DNA of 64,000 bases from Nevskia sp043781855 (lineage in GTDB: Bacteria; Pseudomonadota; Gammaproteobacteria; Nevskiales; Nevskiaceae), in NCBI GenBank assembly GCA_043781855.1, contig JAYWBB010000056.1, positions 46,316 to 110,315 of the forward strand. Reading direction: 5' to 3'. Positions 48,363-58,193 of the stretch are shown here, one piece after another (position 1 is the first letter of the stretch; each line of letters opens with the position of its first letter). Made by a program: the position numbers and the translations under genes. The notes below the pieces were generated by a model that had not been told where the DNA came from, searched no databases, and saw only the letters and a program-made list of their open reading frames with translations.

Positions 48363-48535
48363 TCTTCGACCTTGAGACGAGGTCTCAAGTGGGCACCGGT
48401 TCGCGTATTCGGGCTTTCCGCTGCGGGGCGGACCTGCACTCCCTACGTGAATAAGGTTCCCTTTGCATTGCAATTAGGCTCAAGGGTTCCTGAAGGACAA
48501 CGAACACCGCAGGAGACACGGATTCAAAATACCAC
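48363..48535 (-). ncRNA. ssrS: 6S RNA
   Basis: The 170 or so bp between zapA and fau hold a 6S RNA, which mimics an open promoter and sequesters sigma-70 RNA polymerase. On the minus strand it shows CTCCTGCGGTGTTCGTTG near the 5' side, CCCTTGAGCCTAATTGCAA in the central region, and a closing 3' side with CCCCGCAG. A final palindrome (TTGAGACCTCGTCTCAA, 48371-48387 region) lies at the 3' end. Ends are approximate. Position between zapA and fau is the conserved one. Confidence 0.85.
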
Positions 48536-48551
48536 AGTCAGGCGCGGGAAT

Positions 48552-48884
48552 TCAGTCGCTTCCGACGAGCGTCTGGTCGATGTCCAGGCCGATCTGGCGC
48601 AGCTTCTCGACACTGATCGCATCCTGCTTCGCCACCGCCTCGTCGCCCTGCAGCGCCAGCAGTTCGCGCGCGATGTTCAGCGCCGTCATCACCGCGACGC
48701 GCTCCGCGCCCAGCGCCTTGCCACGGCGGCGGATGGCGGTCATGCGCTCGTTGAGGTAATCGGCCGAGGCGACGAGCGCCTCGTGCTCGTCCGGCGGACA
48801 GGCCACCGTGTATTCGCGCGCCATGATGCGCACGGTGACAGTGAGCGGATCGCTCTTGCGGCCGGTTTCGAGGATGGGGTTCAT
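48552..48884 (-). CDS. zapA: Cell division protein ZapA
   Basis: This 110-residue protein promotes FtsZ bundling. The core VTVRIMAREYTVACPPDEHE is followed by LVASADYLNERMTAIRRRG and VAVMTALNIARELLAL, then a coiled coil. It lies 11 bp after the TIGR02449 gene and directly upstream of 6S RNA. Confidence 0.93.
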   Translation of the reverse strand: MNPILETGRKSDPLTVTVRIMAREYTVACPPDEHEALVASADYLNERMTAIRRRGKALGAERVAVMTALNIARELLALQGDEAVAKQDAISVEKLRQIGLDIDQTLVGSD

Positions 48885-48895
48885 CAGGGTCGCGC

Positions 48896-49090
48896 TCAGG
48901 GGTTCGGATCCGACTCGAGTACGCGGATGCGCTCGACGACGCCTTCGATGCGTCGCTTGAGCTCGCCGTTCAGCGCGAGCAGGCGATCGCGCTCCTGCAG
49001 CGCGCGCTTTTTTTCCAGGCGCTCCTGACGATAGGCATTGATCAGGCGCTGGACACGTTCTTCGAGTTGTTCGAGTTCGCTTTGGAGCAT
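48896..49090 (-). CDS. TIGR02449-type coiled-coil protein (ZapB-like)
   Basis: This 64-residue all-helical protein (LQSELEQLEERVQRLINAYR, then RALQERDRLLALNGELKRR) forms a coiled coil and always precedes zapA in related genomes. The start at 49090 removes 52 non-homologous upstream residues. It probably assists division as ZapB does (inference). Confidence 0.8.
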   Translation of the reverse strand: MLQSELEQLEERVQRLINAYRQERLEKKRALQERDRLLALNGELKRRIEGVVERIRVLESDPNP

Positions 49091-49122
49091 GGCAGGCGAT
49101 GCAGGGACGCTCAAAGTATAAC

Positions 49123-49148
49123 GCGGGCGTTTCTTGCGAAACGCCCGC
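49123..49148 (-). terminator. Perfect hairpin after the Do-type protease gene
   Basis: GCGGGCGTTTC and GAAACGCCCGC form an 11 bp perfect stem around TTGC. It lies 31 bp past the protease stop and before the TIGR02449-zapA operon. No long T run follows, so it may be an imperfect terminator. Confidence 0.55.
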
Positions 49149-49178
49149 GCCGGTTTTGCCGCTCTCGTCGCGTGAGGC

Positions 49179-50642
49179 TTAAGACGGATCGAGCAACACG
49201 AAGAACGCCGCACTGCCGCGCAACACGTGCAGCAGGAGCTGGCCATCCTTCACTGCAGCGAGCTTTTCGAACTCGGACACCGAGCTGACCGGACTGCGGT
49301 TGACGCTCATGATCACGTCGTTCGGGCGCAGACCGGCCTTGCCTGCCGGCGAGCGGGGCTCGACCGTGAGCGCCTGTACGCCCTTGACGCCGGCCGCGCG
49401 CGCGGCATCCGCCGACGCTCCGGCCAGCGGGCCGAAGGTTGCGCCCTTGAGGCCCGGGTGCAGGTCGGTGGCGGCAACCTTTTTGTCATCGACGTTCTTG
49501 CCGACGACAACGGTCACCTCGCGCGGTTTGCCGTCGCGCAACAGCTTCATGTTGACCTTGTCGCCGACGCGAAGCAGGCCGACCGTATAGCGCAGCTGCT
49601 GGAAATCCTTGATCGGCTTGCCATTGGCTTCGACGACGATGTCGCCGTCCTGCAGGCCGGCCTTGGATGCCGGTGAATCGGGCACGACCTTGCCAATCAG
49701 CGCGCCATGGCCATCCGGCACATTGAAGGCCTTGGCCAGTTCCGGTGTCAGTTCCTGCCCGCCCTGGATGCCGATGCGGCCGCGCGTGACGGTGCCGGTC
49801 TCGATCAGCTGCGTCATGACCGATTTCACGAGGCTGGTCGGAATCGCGAAGCCGATGCCGATGTTGCCACCCGAGCGCGACAGGATCTGGCTGTTGATGC
49901 CGACCAGTTCGCCCTTGAGGTTGATCAGCGCGCCACCGGAATTGCCGGGGTTGATCGAAGCGTCGGTCTGGATGAAGTCTTCGTAGCCATCGCCGAGACC
50001 CTGCCGGCCGAGGCCGCTGACGATGCCCGAGGTCACAGTCTGGCGCAGGCCGAACGGCGAGCCGATGGCGACGACGAAATCGCCGACTTCGAGCTTTTCC
50101 GAATCGCCCAGCGTCAAGGCTTTGAGATTCGCGCCCTTGATCTGCAACACCGCGAGATCGGTGGCCGGATCGGTGCCGATGAGTTTGGCGGTGAACTCGC
50201 GGTCGTCGGACAGGCGCACGACGATCTTGTCGGCCTGCGCGACGACGTGGTTGTTGGTGATGACGTAACCCTTGTCGGCATCGACGATGACACCCGAGCC
50301 GATCGCCTGCGTTTCCTCGGTTTCAGGCGGTTGCTGCTGCTGTTGCTGGCCGTCCGGAAGACCGAAGAAGCGGCGGAAGTTGGGATCGTTCAGCAGCGGG
50401 TTCTGCTGTTGCACCTCGGCCTTGCCGCTGACCGCGATGTTGACCACCGCCGGCAGCACTGGCTTCAGCATCGGCGCCAGCGATGGCACCTGACCGGGCA
50501 AGCTGGCGGCGAGCACGCTGGCCGGGATGTCGGCCTGCACCGGCGTCGGCGACGTGGTGGAAAGCGTCAGTGTCGCCACGGTCGCGAGCAGCCCGGCTGC
50601 GGTAGCGACAGCGGCCGTTTTCAGAGAGGAACGTATGGCCAT
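49179..50642 (-). CDS. DegP/DegQ-family periplasmic serine endoprotease
   Basis: This 487-residue Do-type protease has a signal peptide (cleavage near TPVQA, residue 37) and the triad H132 (VITNNHVV), D162 (DPATDLAVL) and S235 (INPGNSGGALI). Two PDZ domains follow (GALIGKVVPDSPASKAGL and VEPRSPAGKAGLRPNDV). A glutamine run (QQQQQQ, about residue 99-104) marks the LA loop. It degrades or refolds misfolded envelope proteins. Confidence 0.94.
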   Translation of the reverse strand: MAIRSSLKTAAVATAAGLLATVATLTLSTTSPTPVQADIPASVLAASLPGQVPSLAPMLKPVLPAVVNIAVSGKAEVQQQNPLLNDPNFRRFFGLPDGQQQQQQPPETEETQAIGSGVIVDADKGYVITNNHVVAQADKIVVRLSDDREFTAKLIGTDPATDLAVLQIKGANLKALTLGDSEKLEVGDFVVAIGSPFGLRQTVTSGIVSGLGRQGLGDGYEDFIQTDASINPGNSGGALINLKGELVGINSQILSRSGGNIGIGFAIPTSLVKSVMTQLIETGTVTRGRIGIQGGQELTPELAKAFNVPDGHGALIGKVVPDSPASKAGLQDGDIVVEANGKPIKDFQQLRYTVGLLRVGDKVNMKLLRDGKPREVTVVVGKNVDDKKVAATDLHPGLKGATFGPLAGASADAARAAGVKGVQALTVEPRSPAGKAGLRPNDVIMSVNRSPVSSVSEFEKLAAVKDGQLLLHVLRGSAAFFVLLDPS

Positions 50643-50751
50643 GTTGGGATGAGTCCTTGGTGTCGGGATTCTGATGCGTTCTCAGGGGAACGCGGCGCTA
50701 TGACCGCCGGCGCGTCATCAAGTTTCATGCCTGAGGTCGGAACGATGCAGT

Positions 50752-51828
50752 TTACGGGCGTGACTCGAAGCGGGATGCGTCCAGCGACGAAAAGCTTTGC
50801 ATTCTTGCCACAGGACCGCGCCAGCCACCGATCGACAGCCCGGCAACGCGGGTCAGCGTGCTCAATAGCTGCTCGCGCAGGCCGCGTTTGACGCGATAGC
50901 GAATCTCGAACACGTCGCGCTCCTTGACCTGCGCCAGCAGGAAGTCGTCGCTGGTCTGGATCGTGTCGATCAGGCCCAGCTCGAGCGCCTGCGTGCCGTA
51001 CCAGTGCTCGCCGGTGGCGACGCGCTCGATCGCAAGCCTGGCCCGGTTGTCGGCGACGAAAGACTTGAACAGACCTTGAATCTCTTCGAGTTCCTGCTTG
51101 AACTTGGCGCGCGCGGCGTCGGTGTTCTCGCCGAACATCGTCAGCGTGCGCTTGTATTCGCCGGCCGTGTGCAGCTCGACGTCGATTTCGTGCTTGTTCA
51201 GCAGTCGATGGAAATTCGGCATCTGCGCGACCACGCCGATCGAGCCGAGCACCGCGAACGGGGCGGCGAGAATCTGGTCGGCGACGCAGGCCATGAGATA
51301 GCCGCCGCTGGCCGCCACCTTGTCGACCGACACGTGGAGTTTGTGTCCGCGTTCGCGGATACGCTTGAGTTGCGAGGCCGCGAGACCGTAGCCGTGGACG
51401 ATGCCGCCGCCGCTTTCCAGACGCACGAGCACCGCGTCGTCGGGACGCGCGACTTGCAGCAGGGCGCTGACTTCCTCGCGCAGTGCCGAGACCTGCGAGG
51501 CTTCGATGTCGCCGTCGAAATCGAGCACGAACAGGCGCGAGCGCTGCGGCGTTTCACCGCGTTTTTCGGCCTTGCGTTTGGCCTTGTCCGCGGCCTTCAG
51601 GCGCTTGGCCTCGAGCTTGTGCTCGGCTTGCGTGAGCAGGTCGTCGTTGAGAATGTCGGCCATGCGCTCGAAGCGCTCGTTGAGGTTCTTGACCTCGAGC
51701 CGTTCGCCAACCTGCTCGCGCCCGGCGCGGACCAGACCGGCGACGACGACGATAAGGGCGATCAGGCCACCGACCAGTGTCAGCGTCTTCGCGAGAAACA
51801 GGCCGTATTGCAGCAGCAGATCGAGCAT
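50752..51828 (-). CDS. sohB: SohB inner-membrane signal-peptide peptidase-like protease
   Basis: This 358-residue S49 protease has an N-terminal membrane helix and a basic coiled region (EHKLEAKRLKAADKAKRK). The catalytic Ser is S174 in VAASGGYLMACVADQI and the general-base Lys is K226 in TAGEYKRTLTMFGEN. The length fits SohB rather than SppA. Confidence 0.93.
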   Translation of the reverse strand: MLDLLLQYGLFLAKTLTLVGGLIALIVVVAGLVRAGREQVGERLEVKNLNERFERMADILNDDLLTQAEHKLEAKRLKAADKAKRKAEKRGETPQRSRLFVLDFDGDIEASQVSALREEVSALLQVARPDDAVLVRLESGGGIVHGYGLAASQLKRIRERGHKLHVSVDKVAASGGYLMACVADQILAAPFAVLGSIGVVAQMPNFHRLLNKHEIDVELHTAGEYKRTLTMFGENTDAARAKFKQELEEIQGLFKSFVADNRARLAIERVATGEHWYGTQALELGLIDTIQTSDDFLLAQVKERDVFEIRYRVKRGLREQLLSTLTRVAGLSIGGWRGPVARMQSFSSLDASRFESRP

Positions 51829-51945
51829 TGATGAGTCCTGGTGCGGCCGCAGCGGGGGTATCGTTATTCGCGGCCTGCCGGTCTCAATTGGGGGCGGCGC
51901 GTACCGCTTTCAATGTGTTCCAATGCAATTGCTGCGGCCATGAGA

Positions 51946-53043
51946 TCAGGCGCGGCCGTAGAACACCGGTGCCAAGGTGGCGGCGCGCTCGATTCTGGCA
52001 GTGCTTTCGGTCTCCTCGGCGCGCGGCATCAAGCCCTCGTTCAACAGCGGCGCAAGAATGCCGACCAGCGCATCCACGTGCTCCGAATGGGCATTCAGCG
52101 CCGGGATGTAACGCAGCGCCGCACCGCCGGCCGCAAGGAAATCGGCGGCGTAGCGCAGGCTGACTTCTTCCAGCGTTTCGAGACAGTCGGCGGCGAAGCC
52201 GGGGCACAGGGTGTCGAGCCTTTTCACACCGCGCTGCGCGAGCTGGACTATCGTCGCATCGGTATACGGTTGCACCCAGGCTGCCTTGCCGAAGCGGCTC
52301 TGGAACGCGACCGTGTAATCGTCGGCGCCCAGTTCGAGCGACTCGGCCAGCAGCCGGGCGGTCTTCTGGCAGTGGCAGTAATACGGATCGCCCTGCTCGA
52401 TATAACGCTGCGGCACACCGTGAAACGACATCAGCAGATGATCGCCGCGGCCCTGTGTCTGCCAATGCCGGCGCACACTGTTCTGGAGTGCTGCGATATA
52501 ACTCGGATGATCGTGATAACTGCCGATCGTGCGTAGCTCGGGCAACCAGCGTCGCTTGCGCGTTTCGGCGAATACCGCATCGAAAGCGGCTGCGGTGGTC
52601 GAGCCCGAATACTGCGGATACAGCGGCAGCACCGCGATGCGCCGCACGTCCTGCGTTTCCAGTTCCGCCAGCGCTTGCGCGATGCTTGGCGTTCCGTACG
52701 TCATCGCGAGGGCGACGGGCACGTCGCGTCCGTACTCTGCAGCGAGCCGGGTGCGCAGGGCAATGGCCTGCTTCTTCGAGATCGCCAGTAGCGGCGAGCC
52801 TTCGTCGGTCCACACCAGGCCATAGGCATGCGCCAGCCGCTTCGGCCGGAATGGCAGCACAAACAGATACAAGATCGGCAGCCAGATCACACGCGGGATT
52901 TCGACCACACGCGGATCGGCGAGGAACTGCGCGAGATAACGCCGGATCGCCGACGGCGTCGGCGTATCCGGCGTGCCGAGGTTGAGCAGCAGCACGCCGG
53001 TCTTCGGCGTCGCCGCATGGCTGCGGCGGGCGAGTTCATTCAT
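51946..53043 (-). CDS. hemH: Ferrochelatase
   Basis: This 365-residue HemH inserts iron into protoporphyrin IX. Signatures: VLLLNLGTPDTPTPSAIRRY, the catalytic His in LLMSFHGVPQRYIEQGDPYY, YTVAFQSRFGKAAWVQPYTD and the acidic CPGFAADCLETLEE. Length is typical. Confidence 0.95.
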   Translation of the reverse strand: MNELARRSHAATPKTGVLLLNLGTPDTPTPSAIRRYLAQFLADPRVVEIPRVIWLPILYLFVLPFRPKRLAHAYGLVWTDEGSPLLAISKKQAIALRTRLAAEYGRDVPVALAMTYGTPSIAQALAELETQDVRRIAVLPLYPQYSGSTTAAAFDAVFAETRKRRWLPELRTIGSYHDHPSYIAALQNSVRRHWQTQGRGDHLLMSFHGVPQRYIEQGDPYYCHCQKTARLLAESLELGADDYTVAFQSRFGKAAWVQPYTDATIVQLAQRGVKRLDTLCPGFAADCLETLEEVSLRYAADFLAAGGAALRYIPALNAHSEHVDALVGILAPLLNEGLMPRAEETESTARIERAATLAPVFYGRA

Positions 53044-53107
53044 TAGCAGGGCAAGGCCAGGAGATTTTGTCCGCGCATGTTACCGGCGAAACGCACCGGG
53101 CTGTGGG

Positions 53108-54772
53108 CTACGCCGGCCGCGCGATCTCGCCGCGTACCAGCCTGCGGAAATAGCTGTGGTACGCGGCCATCGCCTTGCTGCCGAGGATCAGCAGCAGCGG
53201 CAGGTTGATGACGTACATGAAGCCCAGGCCGACGGTCGATATCGCATCGAGCTGGCCACTGGTCTTGATGAAGCCGAAGGTGGCGACCGCAGCCGCCACG
53301 CACCAGAGCACGCGGAACGGCGTCACGTACGACGCGCCGAACAGGTAGATCACGCCCTGCTCGCCGTAGTAGCCGTAGGAAATGATGCAGGACAGACCGA
53401 ACACCCAGACCGCGATCGTGATCAGCCAGCGACCGAGGCCCGGCTGCACGCTGTCGAAGCCCTTGGCGACGAGGGTGGAGCCGCGGTAGTCGGCATAGAC
53501 GCCGGCATCGAGAATCTTCGGCTCGGTATTGCTCGCGAGCGGCATCCAGTGGACTGACCTGGCATCGGCTCCGAGCACACCGTAGAGGCGCTTGCGCGCA
53601 CCGCCGTTATCGACCATCACGAACAGCGGCGCACCGGCTTGCCAGTCTTCCCTGCTCGCGCCGGTCTGATCGGGAATCGTTGCGAGGTCCGGCTGCCATT
53701 GTCCGGGCGCGGCTTCGACGATCGCCGGCGGGCTTTGCCAGACAGCGGCCGGCGCGCGGTTCCAGATGCCGGTGGAGAGCACGACGAGGCCGGTCACGGT
53801 GCAGACGAAGATCGTGTCGATGAACGGTTCGAGTCCGGCGACCACGCCTTCGGTCACCGGCTCCGGCGTCTTGACTGCCGAGTGCGCGATCGGCGCGGTG
53901 CCGAGTCCGGCTTCGCTCGAGAACAGCGCGCGCTTCATGCCCCACATGAAGGCACTGCCGAAAGTGCCGCCGGCAAACGCGCCGACGCCATCGGTATGCG
54001 AGAACGCGCCCTGGAAAATCAGCCGGAACAGTTCCGGCAGATCGCTCGCGTGATGCAGGATCACGTAGATGCCGGCCAGCACATAGACGCCGCACTTGAA
54101 CGGCACGAGTGTCTTGGTCACGTTGCCGATGCGCTTGATGCCGCCGAGGATGACGATGCCGGCAAGACTGGCGATGACGACACCGCTGATCCAGGTCGGC
54201 ACGCCGAAATATTCGCGCGTCGTGTCGGCCACGCTCCAGGTCTGGAACATGTTGCCGCCGGTGAACGCGAACAGAAGCAAGCTGAAGCAGAATGCGCCGC
54301 CGACGAATTTCCCGAACGGCTTGAGGCCCGGTCTCATGTTCCCGAGGCCATCGCGCGCGACGTACATCGCGCCGCCGTGCGGATTGCCCTCCTCGCTGGT
54401 GTCGCGATAGAGCAGCGACAACGTCACTTCGCTGGTCTTCAGCGCCATGCCGACGAGGCCGACCACCCACATCCAGAACACCGCGCCCGGCCCGCCGAAA
54501 TCGACCGCGATCGCCATGCCCGCGATCGCACCCAGACCGACTGTGCCGGACATCGCCGCGGTCAGCGCCTGGAAATGCGTCAGCGCGCCTTCGCCGTGCG
54601 AGGTGTCGATGCCCTTCCCAGCGACGAGCGCGATGCCGTGCGTCAGCGAGCGGTACTGGCAAAACTTGGTCCAGAACGAGAACAGGAGCCCGATAGCGAG
54701 CAGCGCCATCAGCATCGGCGCGGACAACAGCGTGTTGTTGACGGCGTCGACCGCCGCCCAGAACTGATCCAT
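53108..54772 (-). CDS. Sodium:alanine symporter (AGCS family)
   Basis: This 554-residue transporter has about ten helices. The AGCS signature is FQALTAAMSGTVGLGAIAGM, with GGPGAVFWMWVVGLVGMALK and FMWGMKRALFSSEAGLGTAP. A non-helical insert of about 110 residues (roughly 345-455) enlarges it beyond the usual 450-480. It lies 13 bp downstream of the APC permease gene on the same strand and may be in one unit with it. Confidence 0.92.
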   Translation of the reverse strand: MDQFWAAVDAVNNTLLSAPMLMALLAIGLLFSFWTKFCQYRSLTHGIALVAGKGIDTSHGEGALTHFQALTAAMSGTVGLGAIAGMAIAVDFGGPGAVFWMWVVGLVGMALKTSEVTLSLLYRDTSEEGNPHGGAMYVARDGLGNMRPGLKPFGKFVGGAFCFSLLLFAFTGGNMFQTWSVADTTREYFGVPTWISGVVIASLAGIVILGGIKRIGNVTKTLVPFKCGVYVLAGIYVILHHASDLPELFRLIFQGAFSHTDGVGAFAGGTFGSAFMWGMKRALFSSEAGLGTAPIAHSAVKTPEPVTEGVVAGLEPFIDTIFVCTVTGLVVLSTGIWNRAPAAVWQSPPAIVEAAPGQWQPDLATIPDQTGASREDWQAGAPLFVMVDNGGARKRLYGVLGADARSVHWMPLASNTEPKILDAGVYADYRGSTLVAKGFDSVQPGLGRWLITIAVWVFGLSCIISYGYYGEQGVIYLFGASYVTPFRVLWCVAAAVATFGFIKTSGQLDAISTVGLGFMYVINLPLLLILGSKAMAAYHSYFRRLVRGEIARPA

Positions 54773-54785
54773 CGCTCGCTCCGGA

Positions 54786-56210
54786 TCAGGTTGCTGTGGC
54801 GAGCAGGCTGTTGCTGCGGGAATAGCCGAAGTAGATGAACAGCCCGATCACCAGCCAGATGCCGAAGGCGATCCAGGTGAACTGCGCCAGCGTCACCATC
54901 AGATAGCCGCAGAGCAGCACGCCGAGCGCCGGCACGAGCGGATATAGCGGCACCTTGAACGGCCGCTTCAGGTTGGGCTGCTTGTTGCGCAGCACGATGA
55001 CGCCGACGCAGACTACGACGAACGCACCCAGCGTGCCGATGTTCGCGAGTTCCGCGAGCTTGTTCAGCGGCACGAAGCCGCCGAGCAACAGCATCGCCGC
55101 GCCCGAGATCATGATCGAGCGCGTCGGGCTGCCGGTGGCCGGGTTCACGGTGCTCAGGAAACGCGGCAGCAAGCCATCGCGCGAGACTGCCATCAGCACG
55201 CGCGTCTGGCCAAAGAACATCACCAGCATGACGGTGGTCAGTCCGGCGACCGCGCCGATCGAGATCAGACCCGCCGCCCAGTTCTGGCCGATCTGCAACA
55301 GCGCGAACGAGACCGGAGAATCGACGTTGAGCGAACGATACGGAACGATGCCGGTCAGCAGGCCCGAAACCAGGATGTAGAGCACCGTGCACAGCGTCAG
55401 CGAGCCGAGGATGCCGATCGGCAGATCGCGCTGCGGATTCCTGGTTTCCTCCGCTGCGGTCGAGACCGCATCGAAGCCGAGATAGGCGAAGAAGATGGTC
55501 GACGCGCCGTCGACGATGCCCTGCCAGCCGAAGCGGCCGACGCCGGTCGCAGCGTCGATTTCCGCCGGCGGAATGAACGGCGACCACAACGCGGGTTGGA
55601 GATGAAAGAGTGCCACGCCGATGAACAGCGCGACCGCCGCCAGCTTGATCGCGACGATGATCGCGTTGAGCTGCGCGCTGACCTTCGCACCCGACGCCAG
55701 CAGCACCCCGAGCACCAGAATGATGAGCGCCGCCGGCAGGTTGATGAGGCCGGGAGCCTTGGTATCGAACGGTCCGTGCAGCAGGAAATCCGGCAGTCCA
55801 AAGCCCAGCGCCTGCAAGCCATTGTTGAGATAACCCGACCAGCCCACCGACACCGCCGCGACCGCAACCGTGTACTCGCAGATCAGCATCCAGCAGATGA
55901 CCCAGGCCGGCAGTTCGCCGAGCGTGGCGTAGCCGTAACCATAGGCGCTGCCCGCGCCACCGACCGAAGCCGCCATCTCCGCATACGACAGCGCCGCACA
56001 GGCGCAGGCCACCCCGGCGAGCACGAACGACAGCACGATGGCCGGGCCGGAATGCGTGGCTGCGGTGACGCCGGTCAGCACGAAAATCCCCGCGCCGATG
56101 ATCGCGCCGACGCCGAGCATGGTGAGGTCGAAGGCATTCAAACTGCGCTTGAGCCCGGTGTTTTTCCCGAGATCGGTCTCAATTGCTTTGGTGCGGAACA
56201 GGCTCATCAA
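54786..56210 (-). CDS. APC-family amino acid permease
   Basis: This 474-residue permease has 12 helices and is of the cationic amino-acid transporter/YfnA type: LTMLGVGAIIGAGIFVLTGV, YGYGYATLGELPAWVICWML and FFAYLGFDAVSTAAEETRNP. The substrate is not evident. It precedes the AGCS transporter. Confidence 0.92.
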   Translation of the reverse strand: MMSLFRTKAIETDLGKNTGLKRSLNAFDLTMLGVGAIIGAGIFVLTGVTAATHSGPAIVLSFVLAGVACACAALSYAEMAASVGGAGSAYGYGYATLGELPAWVICWMLICEYTVAVAAVSVGWSGYLNNGLQALGFGLPDFLLHGPFDTKAPGLINLPAALIILVLGVLLASGAKVSAQLNAIIVAIKLAAVALFIGVALFHLQPALWSPFIPPAEIDAATGVGRFGWQGIVDGASTIFFAYLGFDAVSTAAEETRNPQRDLPIGILGSLTLCTVLYILVSGLLTGIVPYRSLNVDSPVSFALLQIGQNWAAGLISIGAVAGLTTVMLVMFFGQTRVLMAVSRDGLLPRFLSTVNPATGSPTRSIMISGAAMLLLGGFVPLNKLAELANIGTLGAFVVVCVGVIVLRNKQPNLKRPFKVPLYPLVPALGVLLCGYLMVTLAQFTWIAFGIWLVIGLFIYFGYSRSNSLLATAT

Positions 56211-56232
56211 ATGTTTCCCCCGAAACTGGTTT

Positions 56233-56490
56233 TTAGTCCGTATAGAAGTGCGAGCGCAATTCGGTTTCCGGAATATACCGGCTCGCCTGCCGGAGGATTG
56301 CGCGGCAGGTGCCGGTATCGAGTTCCGCGTGATTGGGGACCGTCAAGGTCTGACGATCCCCACCTTCGATCTCCCGCTGGCGCTTGATGTGACTTCCCTT
56401 CTGTCCGACGATCGAGAAACCAGACTGCCGGAACAAGGCGACGAGCGCAGCGCCGCTCGTTCGCCGCAGACGTGATTCATTCTGTTGCAC
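56233..56490 (-). CDS. hicA: HicA-type toxin
   Basis: This 85-residue HicA/YcfA protein has the catalytic His in IVGQKGSHIKRQRE and the typical LTVPNHAELDTGTCRAILRQ, ending in the Y-x-P-x-x-E-like segment. It overlaps its antitoxin by 14 nt. It is the second hicBA of the window and lies in ordinary chromosomal context, unlike the one beside cas4. Confidence 0.9.
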   Translation of the reverse strand: MQQNESRLRRTSGAALVALFRQSGFSIVGQKGSHIKRQREIEGGDRQTLTVPNHAELDTGTCRAILRQASRYIPETELRSHFYTD

Positions 56491-56722
56491 GCTCTAGGGC
56501 ATGCACGGGTTCCATCTCGCAGGTAAAAATGATCGCAGGATTCGCGCCAAAGCCGAGCGCCTGCAAATCCTCGCCATCAAGATGCAAGGCCACGGCGTCC
56601 CGAAGGTTGCTCGCGGTCTGGTCGAGTGTCTCACCTTGGGTCGTGACGGCAATCTCGACGCATTCGGCGACATACCCGGACTGCTCGCCGGGCCGGATTA
56701 CGGCAGTAACGGTGTAGCGCAT
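56477..56722 (-). CDS. hicB: HicB-type antitoxin
   Basis: This 81-residue HicB protein begins MRYTVTAVIRPGEQSGYVAE, with TTQGETLDQTASNLRDAVAL. The start at 56722 follows AGGAG with a 6 nt spacer; seven upstream codons to 56743 are unlikely to be used. The antitoxin comes first, as in the cas4-linked pair. Confidence 0.88.
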   Translation of the reverse strand: MRYTVTAVIRPGEQSGYVAECVEIAVTTQGETLDQTASNLRDAVALHLDGEDLQALGFGANPAIIFTCEMEPVHALERATE

Positions 56723-56758
56723 TGAGTTCTCCTGCGCCGTCAAGGCGCGTGACGCTGC

Positions 56759-58039
56759 TTACCCTTCGAGTATAGCCGTCACGCCCATGCCGCCTGCCGT
56801 GCAGACCGAGATCAGCCCGCGGCCCCCTTTGTTCTCGGCGATGATTTTTGCAAGCGTGGCAACGATGCGCGCGCCGGTTGCCGCGAACGGATGACCCATG
56901 CCGAGACTCGACCCGCGAATGTTGAGGCGGTTGCGGTCGATGGTGCCGAGCGGCTGGTCCAGGCCGAGGCGTTCCTTGCAGAACTTCGGATCGCTCCAGG
57001 CTTTCAGCGTGCAGAGCACCTGCGCGGCGAAGGCTTCGTGGATTTCGTAGAAGTCGAAATCCTGCAGCTTGATGCCGCAGCGCGCCAGCATGCGCGGCAC
57101 CGCGAAGGCCGGCGCCATCAGCAGGCCGTCCTGGCGCGCGCCGGCAAAATCGACTGCGGCGGTTTCGTAAGCCGTGAGGTAAGCCTGCGGTTTAAAGCCG
57201 TGTGCCTTCGCCCAATCTTCGGAGGACAGCAGCACGGCGGCTGCGCCATCGGTCAGCGGGGTCGAATTGCCTGCGGTCAGGGTGCCGTTGACCTGGTCAT
57301 ACACCGGCTTCAGGGCCGCCAGTTTTTCGACCGTCGAATCCGCGCGCAGATTGTTGTCGCGGCTGAGGCCGGCATACGGGACGACGAGATCGGCGTAGAA
57401 GCCGTTGTCGTAGGCGAGCGCAGTCTTGTGATGCGACTCATAGGCCAGCTGATCCTGCTCAGCGCGAGGAATCTGCCATTCCTTCGCCATGAGCTCGGTG
57501 TGCGCACCCATGCTGAGGCGGGTTCTCGGCTCGTTGTTGCCGGGAATCAGCGGCATGAGATCCTTCGCCCGGAATTTCGCGAAAGCTCGAAGCCGCCCGG
57601 TCGCGTCCTTCGCGCGATTGGCTTCAAGCAAAATTTTGCGCAGACCTTCGCCGACGCCGATCGGCGCATCCGATGCCGTATCGACACCGGCGCCGATCCC
57701 GCTTTCGATCTGCCCGAGCGCAATCTTGCTGCCGACCGTGATCACGGTTTCGAGACTGGTACCACAAGCCTGCTGGAGATCGTAGGCCGGCGTCTCGGGC
57801 GACAGGCCGCAGGACAGCACGCTCTCGCGCGTCAGGTTGAAATCACGCGAATGCTTCAGCACCGCACCGGCCGCCACTTCGCCGAGCCGCTCGCCGTGCA
57901 ACTGGAATTTGTCGACCATGCCCTTGAGTGCGGCGGTCAGCATGTCCTGGTTGCTGCGCGTGGCGTAGGCGGTGTTCTGCCGCGCGAACGGAATGCGCAT
58001 GCCGCCGAGGATCGCGACTTTGCGGCCGTAGGGTTTCAT
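56759..58039 (-). CDS. Acetyl-CoA acetyltransferase (FadI-like thiolase)
   Basis: This 426-residue thiolase has the acylated cysteine C92 in LQQACGTSLETVI, the NEAF-type motif as YEIHEAFAAQVLC, GMGHPFAATGARI and the second catalytic cysteine in SVCTAGGMGVTAIL. HEAF is the FadI-like variant. The ATG at 58039 has GGAG upstream; the 121 in-frame codons further upstream are antisense to the response regulator region. It probably acts in beta-oxidation. Confidence 0.92.
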   Translation of the reverse strand: MKPYGRKVAILGGMRIPFARQNTAYATRSNQDMLTAALKGMVDKFQLHGERLGEVAAGAVLKHSRDFNLTRESVLSCGLSPETPAYDLQQACGTSLETVITVGSKIALGQIESGIGAGVDTASDAPIGVGEGLRKILLEANRAKDATGRLRAFAKFRAKDLMPLIPGNNEPRTRLSMGAHTELMAKEWQIPRAEQDQLAYESHHKTALAYDNGFYADLVVPYAGLSRDNNLRADSTVEKLAALKPVYDQVNGTLTAGNSTPLTDGAAAVLLSSEDWAKAHGFKPQAYLTAYETAAVDFAGARQDGLLMAPAFAVPRMLARCGIKLQDFDFYEIHEAFAAQVLCTLKAWSDPKFCKERLGLDQPLGTIDRNRLNIRGSSLGMGHPFAATGARIVATLAKIIAENKGGRGLISVCTAGGMGVTAILEG

Positions 58040-58193
58040 TGCAGACTCCGGGAGCGGTTGTTGCGGTGCGGCATTGTAGCGTCGTGGCAAAATCCCCAAA
58101 GCCGCTGCGATGGCGTGTCGATCATCGACGTACGCTGGCGTTCCAAGTCGCAAGCGCCCCTCCGCCCCAGTCAAATTCCAGACGTTCACCCCG

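Noticed and set aside
49123..49148. Operator for the zapA operon
   Set aside because: The perfect hairpin is better placed as the end of the convergent-side protease transcript; no regulator matching it was seen.
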